From assembly GCA_015060735.1 (NCBI GenBank), contig SUXX01000001.1, positions 1-64,000 of the forward strand: DNA of 64,000 bases, in the 5' to 3' direction. The position numbers and the translations under genes are program-made. Shown here piece by piece: positions 36,299 to 45,063 of the stretch. This stretch comes from Bacteroides sp. (GTDB lineage Bacteria; Bacteroidota; Bacteroidia; Bacteroidales; Bacteroidaceae). Every line of letters begins with the position of its first letter. Positions within the stretch are counted from its first letter, which is position 1. The notes under the pieces were generated by a model that worked only from the letters and a program-made list of their open reading frames with translations, searched no databases and was not told the origin of the DNA.

Positions 36299-37733
36299 TT
36301 TGATTAAATCGGTTGATTGGATAACCATTTGTATTTATTTAGCGTTGGTTATTTTAGGATGGGTCAGTATTTGTGGGGCTAGCTATGATTATGGTGAAGT
36401 GGATTTGCTTAGTCTGGATACACGTTCAGGGAAACAATTCCTTTGGATAGGTTGTTCGTTGGGGATTGGGTTTATTCTGTTGATGTTAGAAGAAAAATTT
36501 TTTGATTGGTTCGCTTATATCTTCTATGCAGGAATGATGCTTCTATTGGCTATAACCCCTCTTATCGCCGAAGAAACAAAGGGTTCTTATTCATGGTTGA
36601 AATTTGGCTCGGTTAGCCTTCAACCAGCAGAGTTCGCTAAATTTGCGACAGCCTTGGCTCTAGCAAAAATGATGAATACCTATGGCTTCACGATGGACAA
36701 ATTGAAGAATTCGTTACCAGCTGTCGGAATGATTCTTTTGCCGATGGTACTCATTATATTACAGCGTGAAACGGGATCGGCATTGGTGTACTTTGCCTTC
36801 TTTCTTGTTCTCTATAGAGAAGGTATGCCTGGTTCTATTTTGTTTACTGGAATTTGTGCAGTAGTATATTTTGTAATTGGTATTCGCTTTGGACAGGAAA
36901 TGATGCCGGATGAAGAAACTTATATTGGGGAGTTTGTTGTATTATCGTTGATAACTTTGTTTGCCACTCTTTTAGTTAATTCATATTGCCAGAATAAGGT
37001 CGTTTTTAAAAACATTCTTTTGTATGGTGGAGGAAGTATCACATTAGCATTTTTATTTTCGCTTTATGTGATTCCTTTTAATGTAATTAATTTCCTGTAT
37101 GTTGAATGTGCGGCTTTGGTCGTATATTTATTGATTCTTTCTTTTCGAGAAAGGATGATACATTATTTCTATATTGCAATATTTGTAATTGGATCTATTG
37201 GCTTCCTTTATTCGGCAGACTATGTGTTTGAAGAAGTACTAGAACCGCATCAGCGAACTCGAATAGAGGTACTGTTGGGTATGGAGGAAGATTTGGCTGA
37301 CGCCGGGTATAATGTAAACCAAAGTAAAATAGCTATTGGTTCTGGAGGATTGTTAGGGAAAGGTTTCTTGAATGGGACTCAGACAAAATTGAAATATGTG
37401 CCGGAACAAGATACGGACTTTATTTTTTGTACCGTTGGTGAAGAGCAGGGGTTTGTTGGTTCTGCATTGGTCTTGCTACTTTTCATGGGCTTAATCCTTC
37501 GTCTGATTTCGTTAGCCGAAAGGCAATATTCCCGATATGGTAGGGTATATGGGTATTGTGTCCTGAGTATATTTTTCTTTCACTTGTTTATAAATGTAGG
37601 TATGGTTCTTGGATTGACGCCTGTAATTGGCATACCCTTACCTTTGTTTAGTTATGGGGGATCTTCTTTGTGGGGATTTACTATCCTTCTGTTTGTCTTT
37701 CTTCGAGTAGATGCTTCCAGAACTATTCGTTAG
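36279..37733 (+). CDS. rodA: RodA: SEDS peptidoglycan glycosyltransferase
   Basis: A 484-residue polytopic SEDS protein that polymerises glycan strands with PBP2. Signs: 'GSYSWLKFGSVSLQPAEFAKFATALALAKMM', 'LQRETGSALVYFAFFLVLYREG', 'AIGSGGLLGKGFLNGTQTKLKYVPEQDTDFIFCTVGEEQGF', and 'TPVIGIPLPLFSYGGSSLWGFTILLFVFLRV' at the end. It is longer than E. coli RodA because of an extra central stretch (about residues 185-305) with more membrane segments. ATG 36279 overlaps the mrdA end by 20 bases. It ends convergent with gldH (11-base overlap). Confidence 0.95.
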   Translation: MAYTNGSLIKSVDWITICIYLALVILGWVSICGASYDYGEVDLLSLDTRSGKQFLWIGCSLGIGFILLMLEEKFFDWFAYIFYAGMMLLLAITPLIAEETKGSYSWLKFGSVSLQPAEFAKFATALALAKMMNTYGFTMDKLKNSLPAVGMILLPMVLIILQRETGSALVYFAFFLVLYREGMPGSILFTGICAVVYFVIGIRFGQEMMPDEETYIGEFVVLSLITLFATLLVNSYCQNKVVFKNILLYGGGSITLAFLFSLYVIPFNVINFLYVECAALVVYLLILSFRERMIHYFYIAIFVIGSIGFLYSADYVFEEVLEPHQRTRIEVLLGMEEDLADAGYNVNQSKIAIGSGGLLGKGFLNGTQTKLKYVPEQDTDFIFCTVGEEQGFVGSALVLLLFMGLILRLISLAERQYSRYGRVYGYCVLSIFFFHLFINVGMVLGLTPVIGIPLPLFSYGGSSLWGFTILLFVFLRVDASRTIR

Positions 37734-38223
37734 TGTTGTTTTGGATGTAAAGCCCTATATCTTGGATACCTGTTAGTGGATAATCTTTCATCAGATGTAT
37801 GATTTGAAATCCTATGAGTGTGTCTTTTGAAGATAGGGGTAGGGAAGTCCCAATTGGTTGGACGAACTGACGTAATTCACCGATTCCTTTTCCTTTCCAA
37901 AGACCGATAGAGTCAGATAAATATATGTGTACCGTATCTGTTTTTACTGCACTCACAGAGTCTTTGAAAAAAGGAATAATCCCTAACCAAATGTCTTGAT
38001 ATAAATAAGAATCTTTGTGTCGGATACCTATTTGGCAGTTGTATCGGTTTTCGTCGGATATGTATGAATCAAGTATATAGGTTAATGTATCATTCTGATA
38101 CCAACCTATTGGGTTTATAGGCTGGTAAGAATGATATATAATGTTTTCTTGGCAAGCCGTCAAAAGGAACAATAGAACTCCTATGCCCTTATTGAGGATT
38201 TTGAGTAGAGGTTTTCTTTTCAT
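37723..38223 (-). CDS. gldH: GldH-family lipoprotein
   Basis: A 166-residue lipoprotein from ATG 38223: 'MKRKPLLKILNKGIGVLLFLLTAC' with lipobox LTAC, then 'YHSYQPINPIGWYQNDTLTYILD' as in gliding-motility protein GldH. Gut Bacteroidales do not glide but keep gldH, so the role is probably in envelope maintenance or protein export. The gene overlaps the ricT end by 35 bases and rodA's end from the opposite strand by 11. The upstream in-frame start at 38274 would put a hydrophilic tail before the signal peptide and is rejected. Confidence 0.85.
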   Translation of the reverse strand: MKRKPLLKILNKGIGVLLFLLTACQENIIYHSYQPINPIGWYQNDTLTYILDSYISDENRYNCQIGIRHKDSYLYQDIWLGIIPFFKDSVSAVKTDTVHIYLSDSIGLWKGKGIGELRQFVQPIGTSLPLSSKDTLIGFQIIHLMKDYPLTGIQDIGLYIQNNTNE

Positions 38224-39472
38224 TGCTTTTGTTCTTAGGGAGCTCGCCCGGTTGTTTTTCTCGGGAATCTCCAACTCGTTTGTTTCGATTCTTGTTTCGG
38301 TTTGTGTTTTTCCCTTCTTGTGTATGAGTGTTTTTGGTTGGATTGTTGTTCTCTACTATCCCTTCTTTGACATTTCCTTGTTTTTTCTTTTTCTTTCGGT
38401 TGTTTTGCTTTTTCTTGTCGAATCGTGTTAAACTTTCTTGTTCTACCAGGTCAACAAGACGCTTGTCTTCACTTCTGCCGTCTACATCCATTAAGTTTTC
38501 TGGTTTTTCTCCTCGTTTATTCATGTTAATGATTTCAAATGCTCTTCGAGTAGAAATAGTTACGGCATTTGCCATAAAATTCTTGTCACTTGAATAGGTG
38601 ATAAGGCCTTTTAAAATATCTGCTTTGAAGAAATAGAAGGTTCCTTCGGTTGTTTCGAGTGTAATTTCTTTACTCGGGAAGCGTTTCTGAGACTCTACGT
38701 ATACATCAACTTCATAATTTAAACAGCATTTTAACTTGGCACATTGTCCGGCTAATTTCTGCGGATTTAAAGAAATGTCTTGATAGCGTGCTGCACTTGT
38801 TGAGACTGAAACAAAATTGGTCATCCAAGTAGCACAGCACAATTCACGACCACAAGGGCCTATGCCGCCAATGCGACCGGCTTCCTGGCGGGCTCCAATC
38901 TGCTTCATCTCAATGCGAACTCTGAAAACTTCTGCCAGAACCTTGATAAGTTGACGGAAGTCAACCCGTTCGTCGGCAATGTAATAGAAGATGGCTTTGT
39001 TTCCATCGCCTTGATATTCAACGTCGCCAATCTTCATGTTTAGATTCAGGCTTAAAGCAATCTGGCGTGAACGAATCATCGTATCATGTTCTTTAGCTTT
39101 GGCTTCCTCGTATTTTTCGATGTCAGTAGGTTTAGCTTTGCGATAAATACGTTTGATTTCTGTGTCAGGCTTCAAATTAGCTTTTTTCATTTGAAGTGGT
39201 ACAAGTCGTCCTGTTAGGGTGACGGTTCCGATGTCATGTCCGGGGCTAGCTTCTACTGCTACAATGTCCCCTTTCTCAAGTTTCAACTTGTTGCTGTTCT
39301 TGAAATATCCTTTGCGGGTATTTTTAAACTGAACTTCTACAATCTCCTGTTCCTCGGCGTTTCCTGGGATGTCTGCTAGCCAGTCATAGGTATTCAGTTG
39401 TTTATCTTGTATGCCGCATCCTCTATAACAGAGATTGCCGCTTCCGTTTTTAAGTTTAAAATGGTTATCCAT
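38189..39472 (-). CDS. ricT: PSP1-domain protein, RicT/YaaT family
   Basis: A 427-residue cytoplasmic protein with the PSP1 core: 'VEVQFKNTRKGYFKN' near residue 46, 'FYYIADERVDFRQLIKVLAEVFRVRIEMKQIGARQEAGRIGGIGPCGRELCCATWM' and 'GQCAKLKCCLNYEVDVY'. The cysteines (PCGRELCC, KLKCCL) are the Fe-S ligands of RicT, which in Bacillus works with RicA/RicF in RNA processing. The last about 75 residues are a Lys/Asn-rich low-complexity tail, probably disordered. Downstream of holB in the leftward metF-holB-ricT-gldH run. Confidence 0.88.
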   Translation of the reverse strand: MDNHFKLKNGSGNLCYRGCGIQDKQLNTYDWLADIPGNAEEQEIVEVQFKNTRKGYFKNSNKLKLEKGDIVAVEASPGHDIGTVTLTGRLVPLQMKKANLKPDTEIKRIYRKAKPTDIEKYEEAKAKEHDTMIRSRQIALSLNLNMKIGDVEYQGDGNKAIFYYIADERVDFRQLIKVLAEVFRVRIEMKQIGARQEAGRIGGIGPCGRELCCATWMTNFVSVSTSAARYQDISLNPQKLAGQCAKLKCCLNYEVDVYVESQKRFPSKEITLETTEGTFYFFKADILKGLITYSSDKNFMANAVTISTRRAFEIINMNKRGEKPENLMDVDGRSEDKRLVDLVEQESLTRFDKKKQNNRKKKKKQGNVKEGIVENNNPTKNTHTQEGKNTNRNKNRNKRVGDSREKQPGELPKNKSNEKKTSTQNPQ

Positions 39473-39481
39473 AGGTATATA

Positions 39482-40606
39482 TCATTTTTGTAAAAGCAGA
39501 ACAATCATTTTAAGGGCAAAATCAAAGAAGACCATTTTGGCATTTACATTTTGCTCAATATGTCGTTGTGCTTCGTTTAATTCATTCATAATGCTTATTA
39601 CATTCCTTTCGTTTACAAATGGGGCAAAGCGATTGGAAAAATTCTGTTCTTCCATGCTTAAGTACGTTAGCTCGGGCTGGTGAAAATTATAGATAAAATT
39701 TTCCCGAATCATTCTTTGGCAGAATGTGAGGAAATGTTTTTGTCGTTCACGTCCCATTCCCGCCAAGTTTTCACTCCATAGCTTCATCTCGCGAACTTTC
39801 CGTTGATAAGATAGTCGCATTAAGTTGACAAACAACTCGAAAAAAAGTTGATTTTCTTCATTTATATGAATACTTTCCAGTGCTTTCAAGAAGTTGCCTT
39901 CTGAGCGGTGGGCTATGTTCAAGGCGTCTTTTTCTTGTACTCCGTACATCTGAATCAAGGCATCCACAATAGAACTTTCTTCAATGCGAGGCAAATTGAA
40001 TTGTTGTGTACGGCTAAGTATGGTTGTCAGGAGTGTTCCCGGTTCTTCTGAAATCAGGAAGAAAAGAGTTTGTAGTGGCGGTTCTTCCAAGAGTTTTAGT
40101 AATTTATTACTACATTCGGTATTCATCTTCTCGGGAAGCCATATAATCATTATTTTATAGCCTCCTTGACTTGACTTTAAACTTAGCTTGCGAAGAATCT
40201 CATCACTTTCTTTTACGTATATTTGTGCTTGTTGATTTTCAGCTCCCATCTCCCTTAACCAGATATTTAGATTGAAGTAGGGAGTAGAAGTTAGTAGCTC
40301 TCGCCATTCGGTCAGATAATCGTCACTGACTGTGTCCTTATTCTTTTTCTTAATGACAGGAAAGGCAAAGTGTAAGTCCGGATGTGCTAATTTATTGTAT
40401 TTGATGCAGCTAGGACAAGTACCGCAAGCATCGTTTTCAAGGGGATGTTCACAAGATAGATAACGGGCATAAGCAATAGCCAAAGGAAGTTTTCCTGTTC
40501 CTTCGTTGCCGCAAAACAATCGTGCATGGGCTATTTTCCCTTCTTTTGCCTCTTTGATAAGGCGTTGTTTTGCTTCTTCTTGTCCAATTATATCTTTGAA
40601 AAACAT
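39482..40606 (-). CDS. holB: DNA polymerase III delta' subunit
   Basis: A 374-residue clamp-loader subunit: 'DIIGQEEAKQRLIKEAKEGKIAHARLFCGNEGTGKLPLAIAYARYL' with a P-loop-like motif, the zinc-binding cysteines of 'CEHPLENDACGTCPSC', and 'LPEKMNTECSNKLLKLLEEPP'. It sits in the gamma-complex that loads the sliding clamp. It lies two bases after metF and nine before ricT. Confidence 0.92.
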   Translation of the reverse strand: MFFKDIIGQEEAKQRLIKEAKEGKIAHARLFCGNEGTGKLPLAIAYARYLSCEHPLENDACGTCPSCIKYNKLAHPDLHFAFPVIKKKNKDTVSDDYLTEWRELLTSTPYFNLNIWLREMGAENQQAQIYVKESDEILRKLSLKSSQGGYKIMIIWLPEKMNTECSNKLLKLLEEPPLQTLFFLISEEPGTLLTTILSRTQQFNLPRIEESSIVDALIQMYGVQEKDALNIAHRSEGNFLKALESIHINEENQLFFELFVNLMRLSYQRKVREMKLWSENLAGMGRERQKHFLTFCQRMIRENFIYNFHQPELTYLSMEEQNFSNRFAPFVNERNVISIMNELNEAQRHIEQNVNAKMVFFDFALKMIVLLLQK

Positions 40607-40608
40607 AT

Positions 40609-41562
40609 TTAATAGATAGCTTTGGCTACTTGTTTAATACTGTCTACTGCTCCAATACTGTAAAAATGAATGCTGGGGACACCATAATCAATCAGCTCTT
40701 TGCATTGTTTGATACACCATTCTACTCCTAAAGCAACGGTAGATTCTTCTGTTTGGCACTTTAAAGCTTCTTGAGCTAGTTCCTGTGGTATGTCTACTTT
40801 GAATGTCTTAGGAATGACAGTCAACTGTGATTGTTTTCGGAATGGTTTGATACCTGGAATGATAGGAACTTGAATACCGGCTTTCCGTACTCTATCTACA
40901 AAGTCAAAATACTTTTTGTTGTCATAGAATAGTTGTGTAACCGCATATTCTGCCCCGGCTTCTACTTTCTTCTTCAACCAATAGATATCTTGATCTATAT
41001 TGGGAGCTTCTTCATGCTTTTCAGGATAACAGGCGACTCCATAGCTGAATGGAGTATTGGTTATCTTAATAGGTGAGCCATCTACAAATACTCCCTTATT
41101 GAAATCATTGATTTGATATTCCAATTCTATGGCATGGGAAGGCCCATTAGGTTCGGGCGTAAAAGATGATTCATGTTTGGCCTTGTCCCCTCTAAGTAAA
41201 AGGAGATCGGTTATACCTAAAAACTGCAAATCCAATAAGACATATTCAATGTCTTCGCGGCTAAATCCGCTACATAGAATATGAGGTACGGTTGTGATAT
41301 TGTATTTGTTATGTAAGGCAGCTGCTACAGCCACAGTGCCCGGGCGGCGTCTTAGACGTGCACGTTCATAAAGTCCATTACCCAATTCTTTGTAGACATA
41401 TTCGCTACGGTGGGTAGTAATGTTGATATATTTGGGGTCAAATTCCCTTAAGGTATCTACTGTTTGATAAAGTTTTTCAATTCCTGTTCCTTTTAATGGA
41501 GGAAGTACCTCAAAAGAAAAGGCTGTTTTACTTGTATCTTTAATTAAATCGACTACTCTCAT
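40609..41562 (-). CDS. metF: 5,10-methylenetetrahydrofolate reductase
   Basis: A 317-residue flavin enzyme that reduces methylene-THF to methyl-THF for methionine synthesis. Signs: 'FSFEVLPPLKGTGIEKL', 'YINITTHRSEYVYKELGNGLYERARLRRRPGTVAVAAAL', 'LLLRGDK' and 'AEYAVTQLFYDNKKYFDFVDRVRKAGIQVPIIPGIKPF'. First gene of the leftward run metF, holB, ricT, gldH. Confidence 0.95.
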   Translation of the reverse strand: MRVVDLIKDTSKTAFSFEVLPPLKGTGIEKLYQTVDTLREFDPKYINITTHRSEYVYKELGNGLYERARLRRRPGTVAVAAALHNKYNITTVPHILCSGFSREDIEYVLLDLQFLGITDLLLLRGDKAKHESSFTPEPNGPSHAIELEYQINDFNKGVFVDGSPIKITNTPFSYGVACYPEKHEEAPNIDQDIYWLKKKVEAGAEYAVTQLFYDNKKYFDFVDRVRKAGIQVPIIPGIKPFRKQSQLTVIPKTFKVDIPQELAQEALKCQTEESTVALGVEWCIKQCKELIDYGVPSIHFYSIGAVDSIKQVAKAIY

Positions 41563-41676
41563 TTTCTTCTTTTCGGTGGTTGCCTACTATGGCAAATTTA
41601 CAATCTAGGCAAAAATAAGAAAAATATTGTAGTAAACGTGGACTTGATAAAAATTTATTTCATAATCAGTGTTTTG

Positions 41677-42957
41677 CTAGAGGAAGGGAGTAAATAAATG
41701 GGCAAACCATCCCAAAAATTTCTTCCAAGTAGAACGTTTCTTGTATATCTCTGAGGTCAGTAGCGTACTTTCTTTCTGATCCTCTTTAAACATGCTGATG
41801 AGCTCGTCTGTAGTTTCATCGTCGAAAATGAATGCATTCACTTCATAATCGAATCTCAAGCTGCGGCTGTTTAAGTTAGTACTGCCTACCGTACAATATA
41901 AACTGTCTATCATCATAATTTTGGAGTGATGAAAACCGCCATTATAGATGTAAATGTCTGCTCCTTTTTTACGTAATTTGTTAGCTATATAAAATGCTGC
42001 ATCCGGTGTAAAGCCAATGTCTGATTTGCCGGGAATCATGATTTCTACTTTTACTCCTTTTTTCAGTGCTGTTTTAATAGCCTTTTTGATGATACGGGTA
42101 GGAGTGAAGTAAGGATTGATAATTTGTACTTTTTCCTCTGCGGACTCAATAGCCTTAGCATAGATTCTTCGCATGGCTTTCGGATTTTTTCTGGGATAAC
42201 GGTCTACAATGGCTATCTCTTTTTCTTGATCTTTTAGGAATGCCAATCCATGCTTGTATGGGTAATAGGATGCCCCACCAATGTTTTGTTTGGTGCATTT
42301 GTTCCACATATCTAAGAAGATATCTTGTAAATCGTTTACAGCTTCTCCTTCAATACGAACATGCATGTCCCGCCAATCACCAATCTCAGGTAGCCCCGTG
42401 ATGTAATAATCGGCAATGTTCATTCCACCGGTATAACCTACTTTCCCATCAATTACAACGATTTTGCGATGATCGCGATGGAATACATGGTTTATCCATG
42501 GGAAACGGATAGGGTCAAACTTAACGATTTCAATACCTCTTTGGCGGATAGATTCCAAATGCCCTTTCTTTAGGGGTTGGTTATTGGAACTATTCCCGAA
42601 AGCATCAAAGATAGCACGGACTTCTACACCTTCTTTTGCTTTCTTGCCGAGGAGGTCAAATAACAGGTTGGCTATGGAGTCGTTCCGGAAATTAAAATAT
42701 TCCAAGTGAATATGATGCTCTGCCTTTTCAATATGCTCGAAAAGGTCGATAAATTTTTCATGTCCGCTTTTTAGGAGTTCTAATTTGTTATTGGTCGTAA
42801 GTTTTATTCCATATTCGCTGAGATAGGCTATTAGTAAGGAATCGCTAGAAACTTTAGGTGTGGGGCGTATTTCAGCTTGAATGTTAGCTGCTACGATGTG
42901 GAATAATAGTGTGAATATTAGTATGCGTATAGTTAGTTTTTTTCCTGGTTGTATCAT
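41677..42957 (-). CDS. Phospholipase D-type cardiolipin synthase-like protein
   Basis: A 426-residue protein with an N-terminal signal or membrane segment (residues about 8-27) and two HKD motifs: HRDHRKIVVIDGKVGYTGG near residue 160 and HHSKIMMIDSLYCTVGSTNLNSRS near 345. Two HKD motifs in one chain identify a phospholipase D-superfamily phosphatidyltransferase, most likely cardiolipin synthase. It lacks the usual two-segment membrane anchor of ClsA and instead begins with what looks like a cleavable signal, so an envelope-located variant is possible. Confidence 0.85.
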   Translation of the reverse strand: MIQPGKKLTIRILIFTLLFHIVAANIQAEIRPTPKVSSDSLLIAYLSEYGIKLTTNNKLELLKSGHEKFIDLFEHIEKAEHHIHLEYFNFRNDSIANLLFDLLGKKAKEGVEVRAIFDAFGNSSNNQPLKKGHLESIRQRGIEIVKFDPIRFPWINHVFHRDHRKIVVIDGKVGYTGGMNIADYYITGLPEIGDWRDMHVRIEGEAVNDLQDIFLDMWNKCTKQNIGGASYYPYKHGLAFLKDQEKEIAIVDRYPRKNPKAMRRIYAKAIESAEEKVQIINPYFTPTRIIKKAIKTALKKGVKVEIMIPGKSDIGFTPDAAFYIANKLRKKGADIYIYNGGFHHSKIMMIDSLYCTVGSTNLNSRSLRFDYEVNAFIFDDETTDELISMFKEDQKESTLLTSEIYKKRSTWKKFLGWFAHLFTPFL

Positions 42958-43000
42958 CTTCTCTTTATTTTTGGTGCAAAGTTAGCCATTATTTGTGAAA

Positions 43001-43036
43001 TAAAAAAGCCACATCATATTGATGCGGCCTTTTTAC
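43001..43036 (-). terminator. Terminator of the OmpA-like gene
   Basis: AAAAAAGCCACATCA-TAT-TGATGCGGCCTTTTT is an imperfect hairpin with A on the left and T on the right, 20 bases beyond the leftward stop. It can also act on rightward transcripts. Confidence 0.8.
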
Positions 43037-43055
43037 TTTATGGATTGTTCTTCGA

Positions 43056-44138
43056 TTACTTAACTTCCATAATTACTACGCGGTTCAAGTAAGCCTTTTC
43101 GAACATAGGATCTGTGCCACCCATAGCAACCTTTTCAAGTTGGTTAGGATTAACACCTTCAGCTACCAATGCATCGTAAACAGCTTGAGCACGCTTTTCA
43201 GACAAAGTCTGGTTGAATGAAGCAGAACCAGTACCCTTATCAGCAAAACCGGCAATTTTGTACTTAGCGTTAGGATATTTCTTCATTGCTTGAGCCATCA
43301 ACTTGATGTTAACCATGCCTTCAGCATTGATCTTAGCCTTATTAATTTTGAAGAATACAGCAGCTGAACCACCACCGATTTCTTTGATAACTTCCTTAAC
43401 TACTTCTACAGGAACTTCTTTAACCACTTCCTTAATCACTTCCTTTTCGATAACGCGGTCAGAAACCTTAGCAAAGTTCTTACCACCGAATGTGTAAGCA
43501 ACACCTAGAGTCAATCGGCCAGTAGCTTCAGCCTTACGGCAGTCGCTTGCATCACCGAAGATAGAAGGAGTTACACCTACACGTCCTTCCAAGTTGATTG
43601 CCCAGTATTGATTTACATTGAAACCTAAGCCCAAACCAGCTGTTGCACCGAGACGAGTCTTTGTTCCTTCTTCGGTCCAAGTAGTTTTAGAATCACCGCT
43701 TTGACTAATTGTGATATCTGTATCAACAGCCTTTGCGAAATTCATAGTAGGACCAGCAAACAAATAAAGGTCTACTACACGGTTAGCATTGTAGCCACCG
43801 ATCAAGTTTGTTAAGTTCAACATTGCATCGAAGTTCAATTCTGCAAATGTCTTCTTATCGCCCTTATATCCAGTGTCTTGAGCGTCAAGTTTTTGCCATA
43901 AGCCACTGAATTGACCGCGAACACCCCATGTCGGAGTAATATACTTACCTAAAGAGATGTTGAAGTTGAAAGTAGGAGAGGTTACACCATCGTTCAAAAC
44001 CGACATGGCACCTACACCTGCACCCAAAAAGATATTGTCTGTCCACTTCTTGGTGTAATAATTTTCTGTATCCTGTGCATTTACAGAGCCACAGAAAGTA
44101 GCCAAGGCAAGTGACATGATGATAAATTTATTTTTCAT
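43056..44138 (-). CDS. OmpA-family outer-membrane protein
   Basis: A 360-residue protein: signal peptide 'MKNKFIIMSLALATFCGSVNA', an outer-membrane beta-barrel (about 20-230, ending 'RLTLGVAYTFGG'), a V/K/E-rich linker (about 235-260) in which the pattern 'xEVxKEV' is repeated several times, then an OmpA peptidoglycan-binding domain with 'AGFADKGTGSASFNQTLSEKRAQAVYDAL'. It anchors the outer membrane to the wall. Codon use is strongly biased to a few codons, as in highly expressed genes. A second in-frame ATG at 44150 is possible. Confidence 0.92.
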   Translation of the reverse strand: MKNKFIIMSLALATFCGSVNAQDTENYYTKKWTDNIFLGAGVGAMSVLNDGVTSPTFNFNISLGKYITPTWGVRGQFSGLWQKLDAQDTGYKGDKKTFAELNFDAMLNLTNLIGGYNANRVVDLYLFAGPTMNFAKAVDTDITISQSGDSKTTWTEEGTKTRLGATAGLGLGFNVNQYWAINLEGRVGVTPSIFGDASDCRKAEATGRLTLGVAYTFGGKNFAKVSDRVIEKEVIKEVVKEVPVEVVKEVIKEIGGGSAAVFFKINKAKINAEGMVNIKLMAQAMKKYPNAKYKIAGFADKGTGSASFNQTLSEKRAQAVYDALVAEGVNPNQLEKVAMGGTDPMFEKAYLNRVVIMEVK

Positions 44139-44194
44139 CGTTCTATTCATTTAATTGTTATTTATTAGGTTAAAGTCGCCTGCACGTTTGGGTA

Positions 44195-45052
44195 TTATTC
44201 AGCCCAACCGATACCACCACCAGCATTGTTGCCATTGCCGTGGCTGTGACCGTGTTGATAGTGACCTTCGTGACCAGGGATAGCTGCTTCTTCACCTTTA
44301 CATTCTACCTTTTCCAATGGGTTTGTCAACTTAATCTTGGCAACTACATAATCAGGATTTTCCTTAGATACGACATCGTAAGTAGTTTCTGTAGCTGTCA
44401 AAGTAAAGATAGTTCTAAACATAGCCCATGCAGAGATGTTGAATTCGGCAGTACCTTCCTTAGTGAATTCTTGAGCAAGAGCCTTCAAATAAGCTTGTAA
44501 CTGTGGAGAGTTTGCAATTGTTTCCAATACTTCAACTTCAATCTTAGCAGTTTCACTCCATTCTGCAGTAAACTTAGCAGAATAATCTGATTGGTTCATA
44601 AACCAAGAGAAACCATTATGTGAATGACCTGCATTTACATTACCATACTTTGTTGTAATAGTTTCTGCAGCATCACCAACTTGAACGAGATCAAACAAAC
44701 CATTGCTCAAAACGATCAGTGGAGAATAAGTTGCAGTTGTTCCGGCTTCAACAGCATCGTAATTTACTGTAGTAGAACCTGTGGCACCGCTAGCTGCAGT
44801 TGCTGTGATTGTAGTTGAACCTGCAGGGATGTTCGGAGTACCAGTGATAGTTTCAGCACCAGTAAAAGTAGCTGTAACTGTAGCATCAGTAATCGGATCA
44901 ATCACTGTTGGGTTGAAATAAATCTTAGCATTGGTCTTCTCAACATTGAGGTTGAAGTCTTCTTCAGTACAAGAAGTCAACATAGCACCAAATGCTACAA
45001 CGGCCATCGCAAACTTAGCGATTGAGCCAGCGAAAATTGTTGTCTTTTTCAT
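44195..45052 (-). CDS. DUF3869 lipoprotein with His-rich C-terminus
   Basis: A 285-residue lipoprotein (signal with lipobox MLTSC near residue 28). Residues about 40-125 are a Thr/Ala-rich beta region, then a central region and a C-terminal end 'GHEGHYQHGHSHGNG' with six His in about 14 residues and a Gly-rich close. Assigned to DUF3869 from memory of Bacteroides homologues. The His-rich tail suggests metal binding, not proven. Codon use is as biased as in the OmpA gene. It sits between the YjbH-like gene (11 bases upstream) and the OmpA gene (56 bases downstream). Confidence 0.75.
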   Translation of the reverse strand: MKKTTIFAGSIAKFAMAVVAFGAMLTSCTEEDFNLNVEKTNAKIYFNPTVIDPITDATVTATFTGAETITGTPNIPAGSTTITATAASGATGSTTVNYDAVEAGTTATYSPLIVLSNGLFDLVQVGDAAETITTKYGNVNAGHSHNGFSWFMNQSDYSAKFTAEWSETAKIEVEVLETIANSPQLQAYLKALAQEFTKEGTAEFNISAWAMFRTIFTLTATETTYDVVSKENPDYVVAKIKLTNPLEKVECKGEEAAIPGHEGHYQHGHSHGNGNNAGGGIGWAE

Positions 45053-45063
45053 TTTGATAAAAA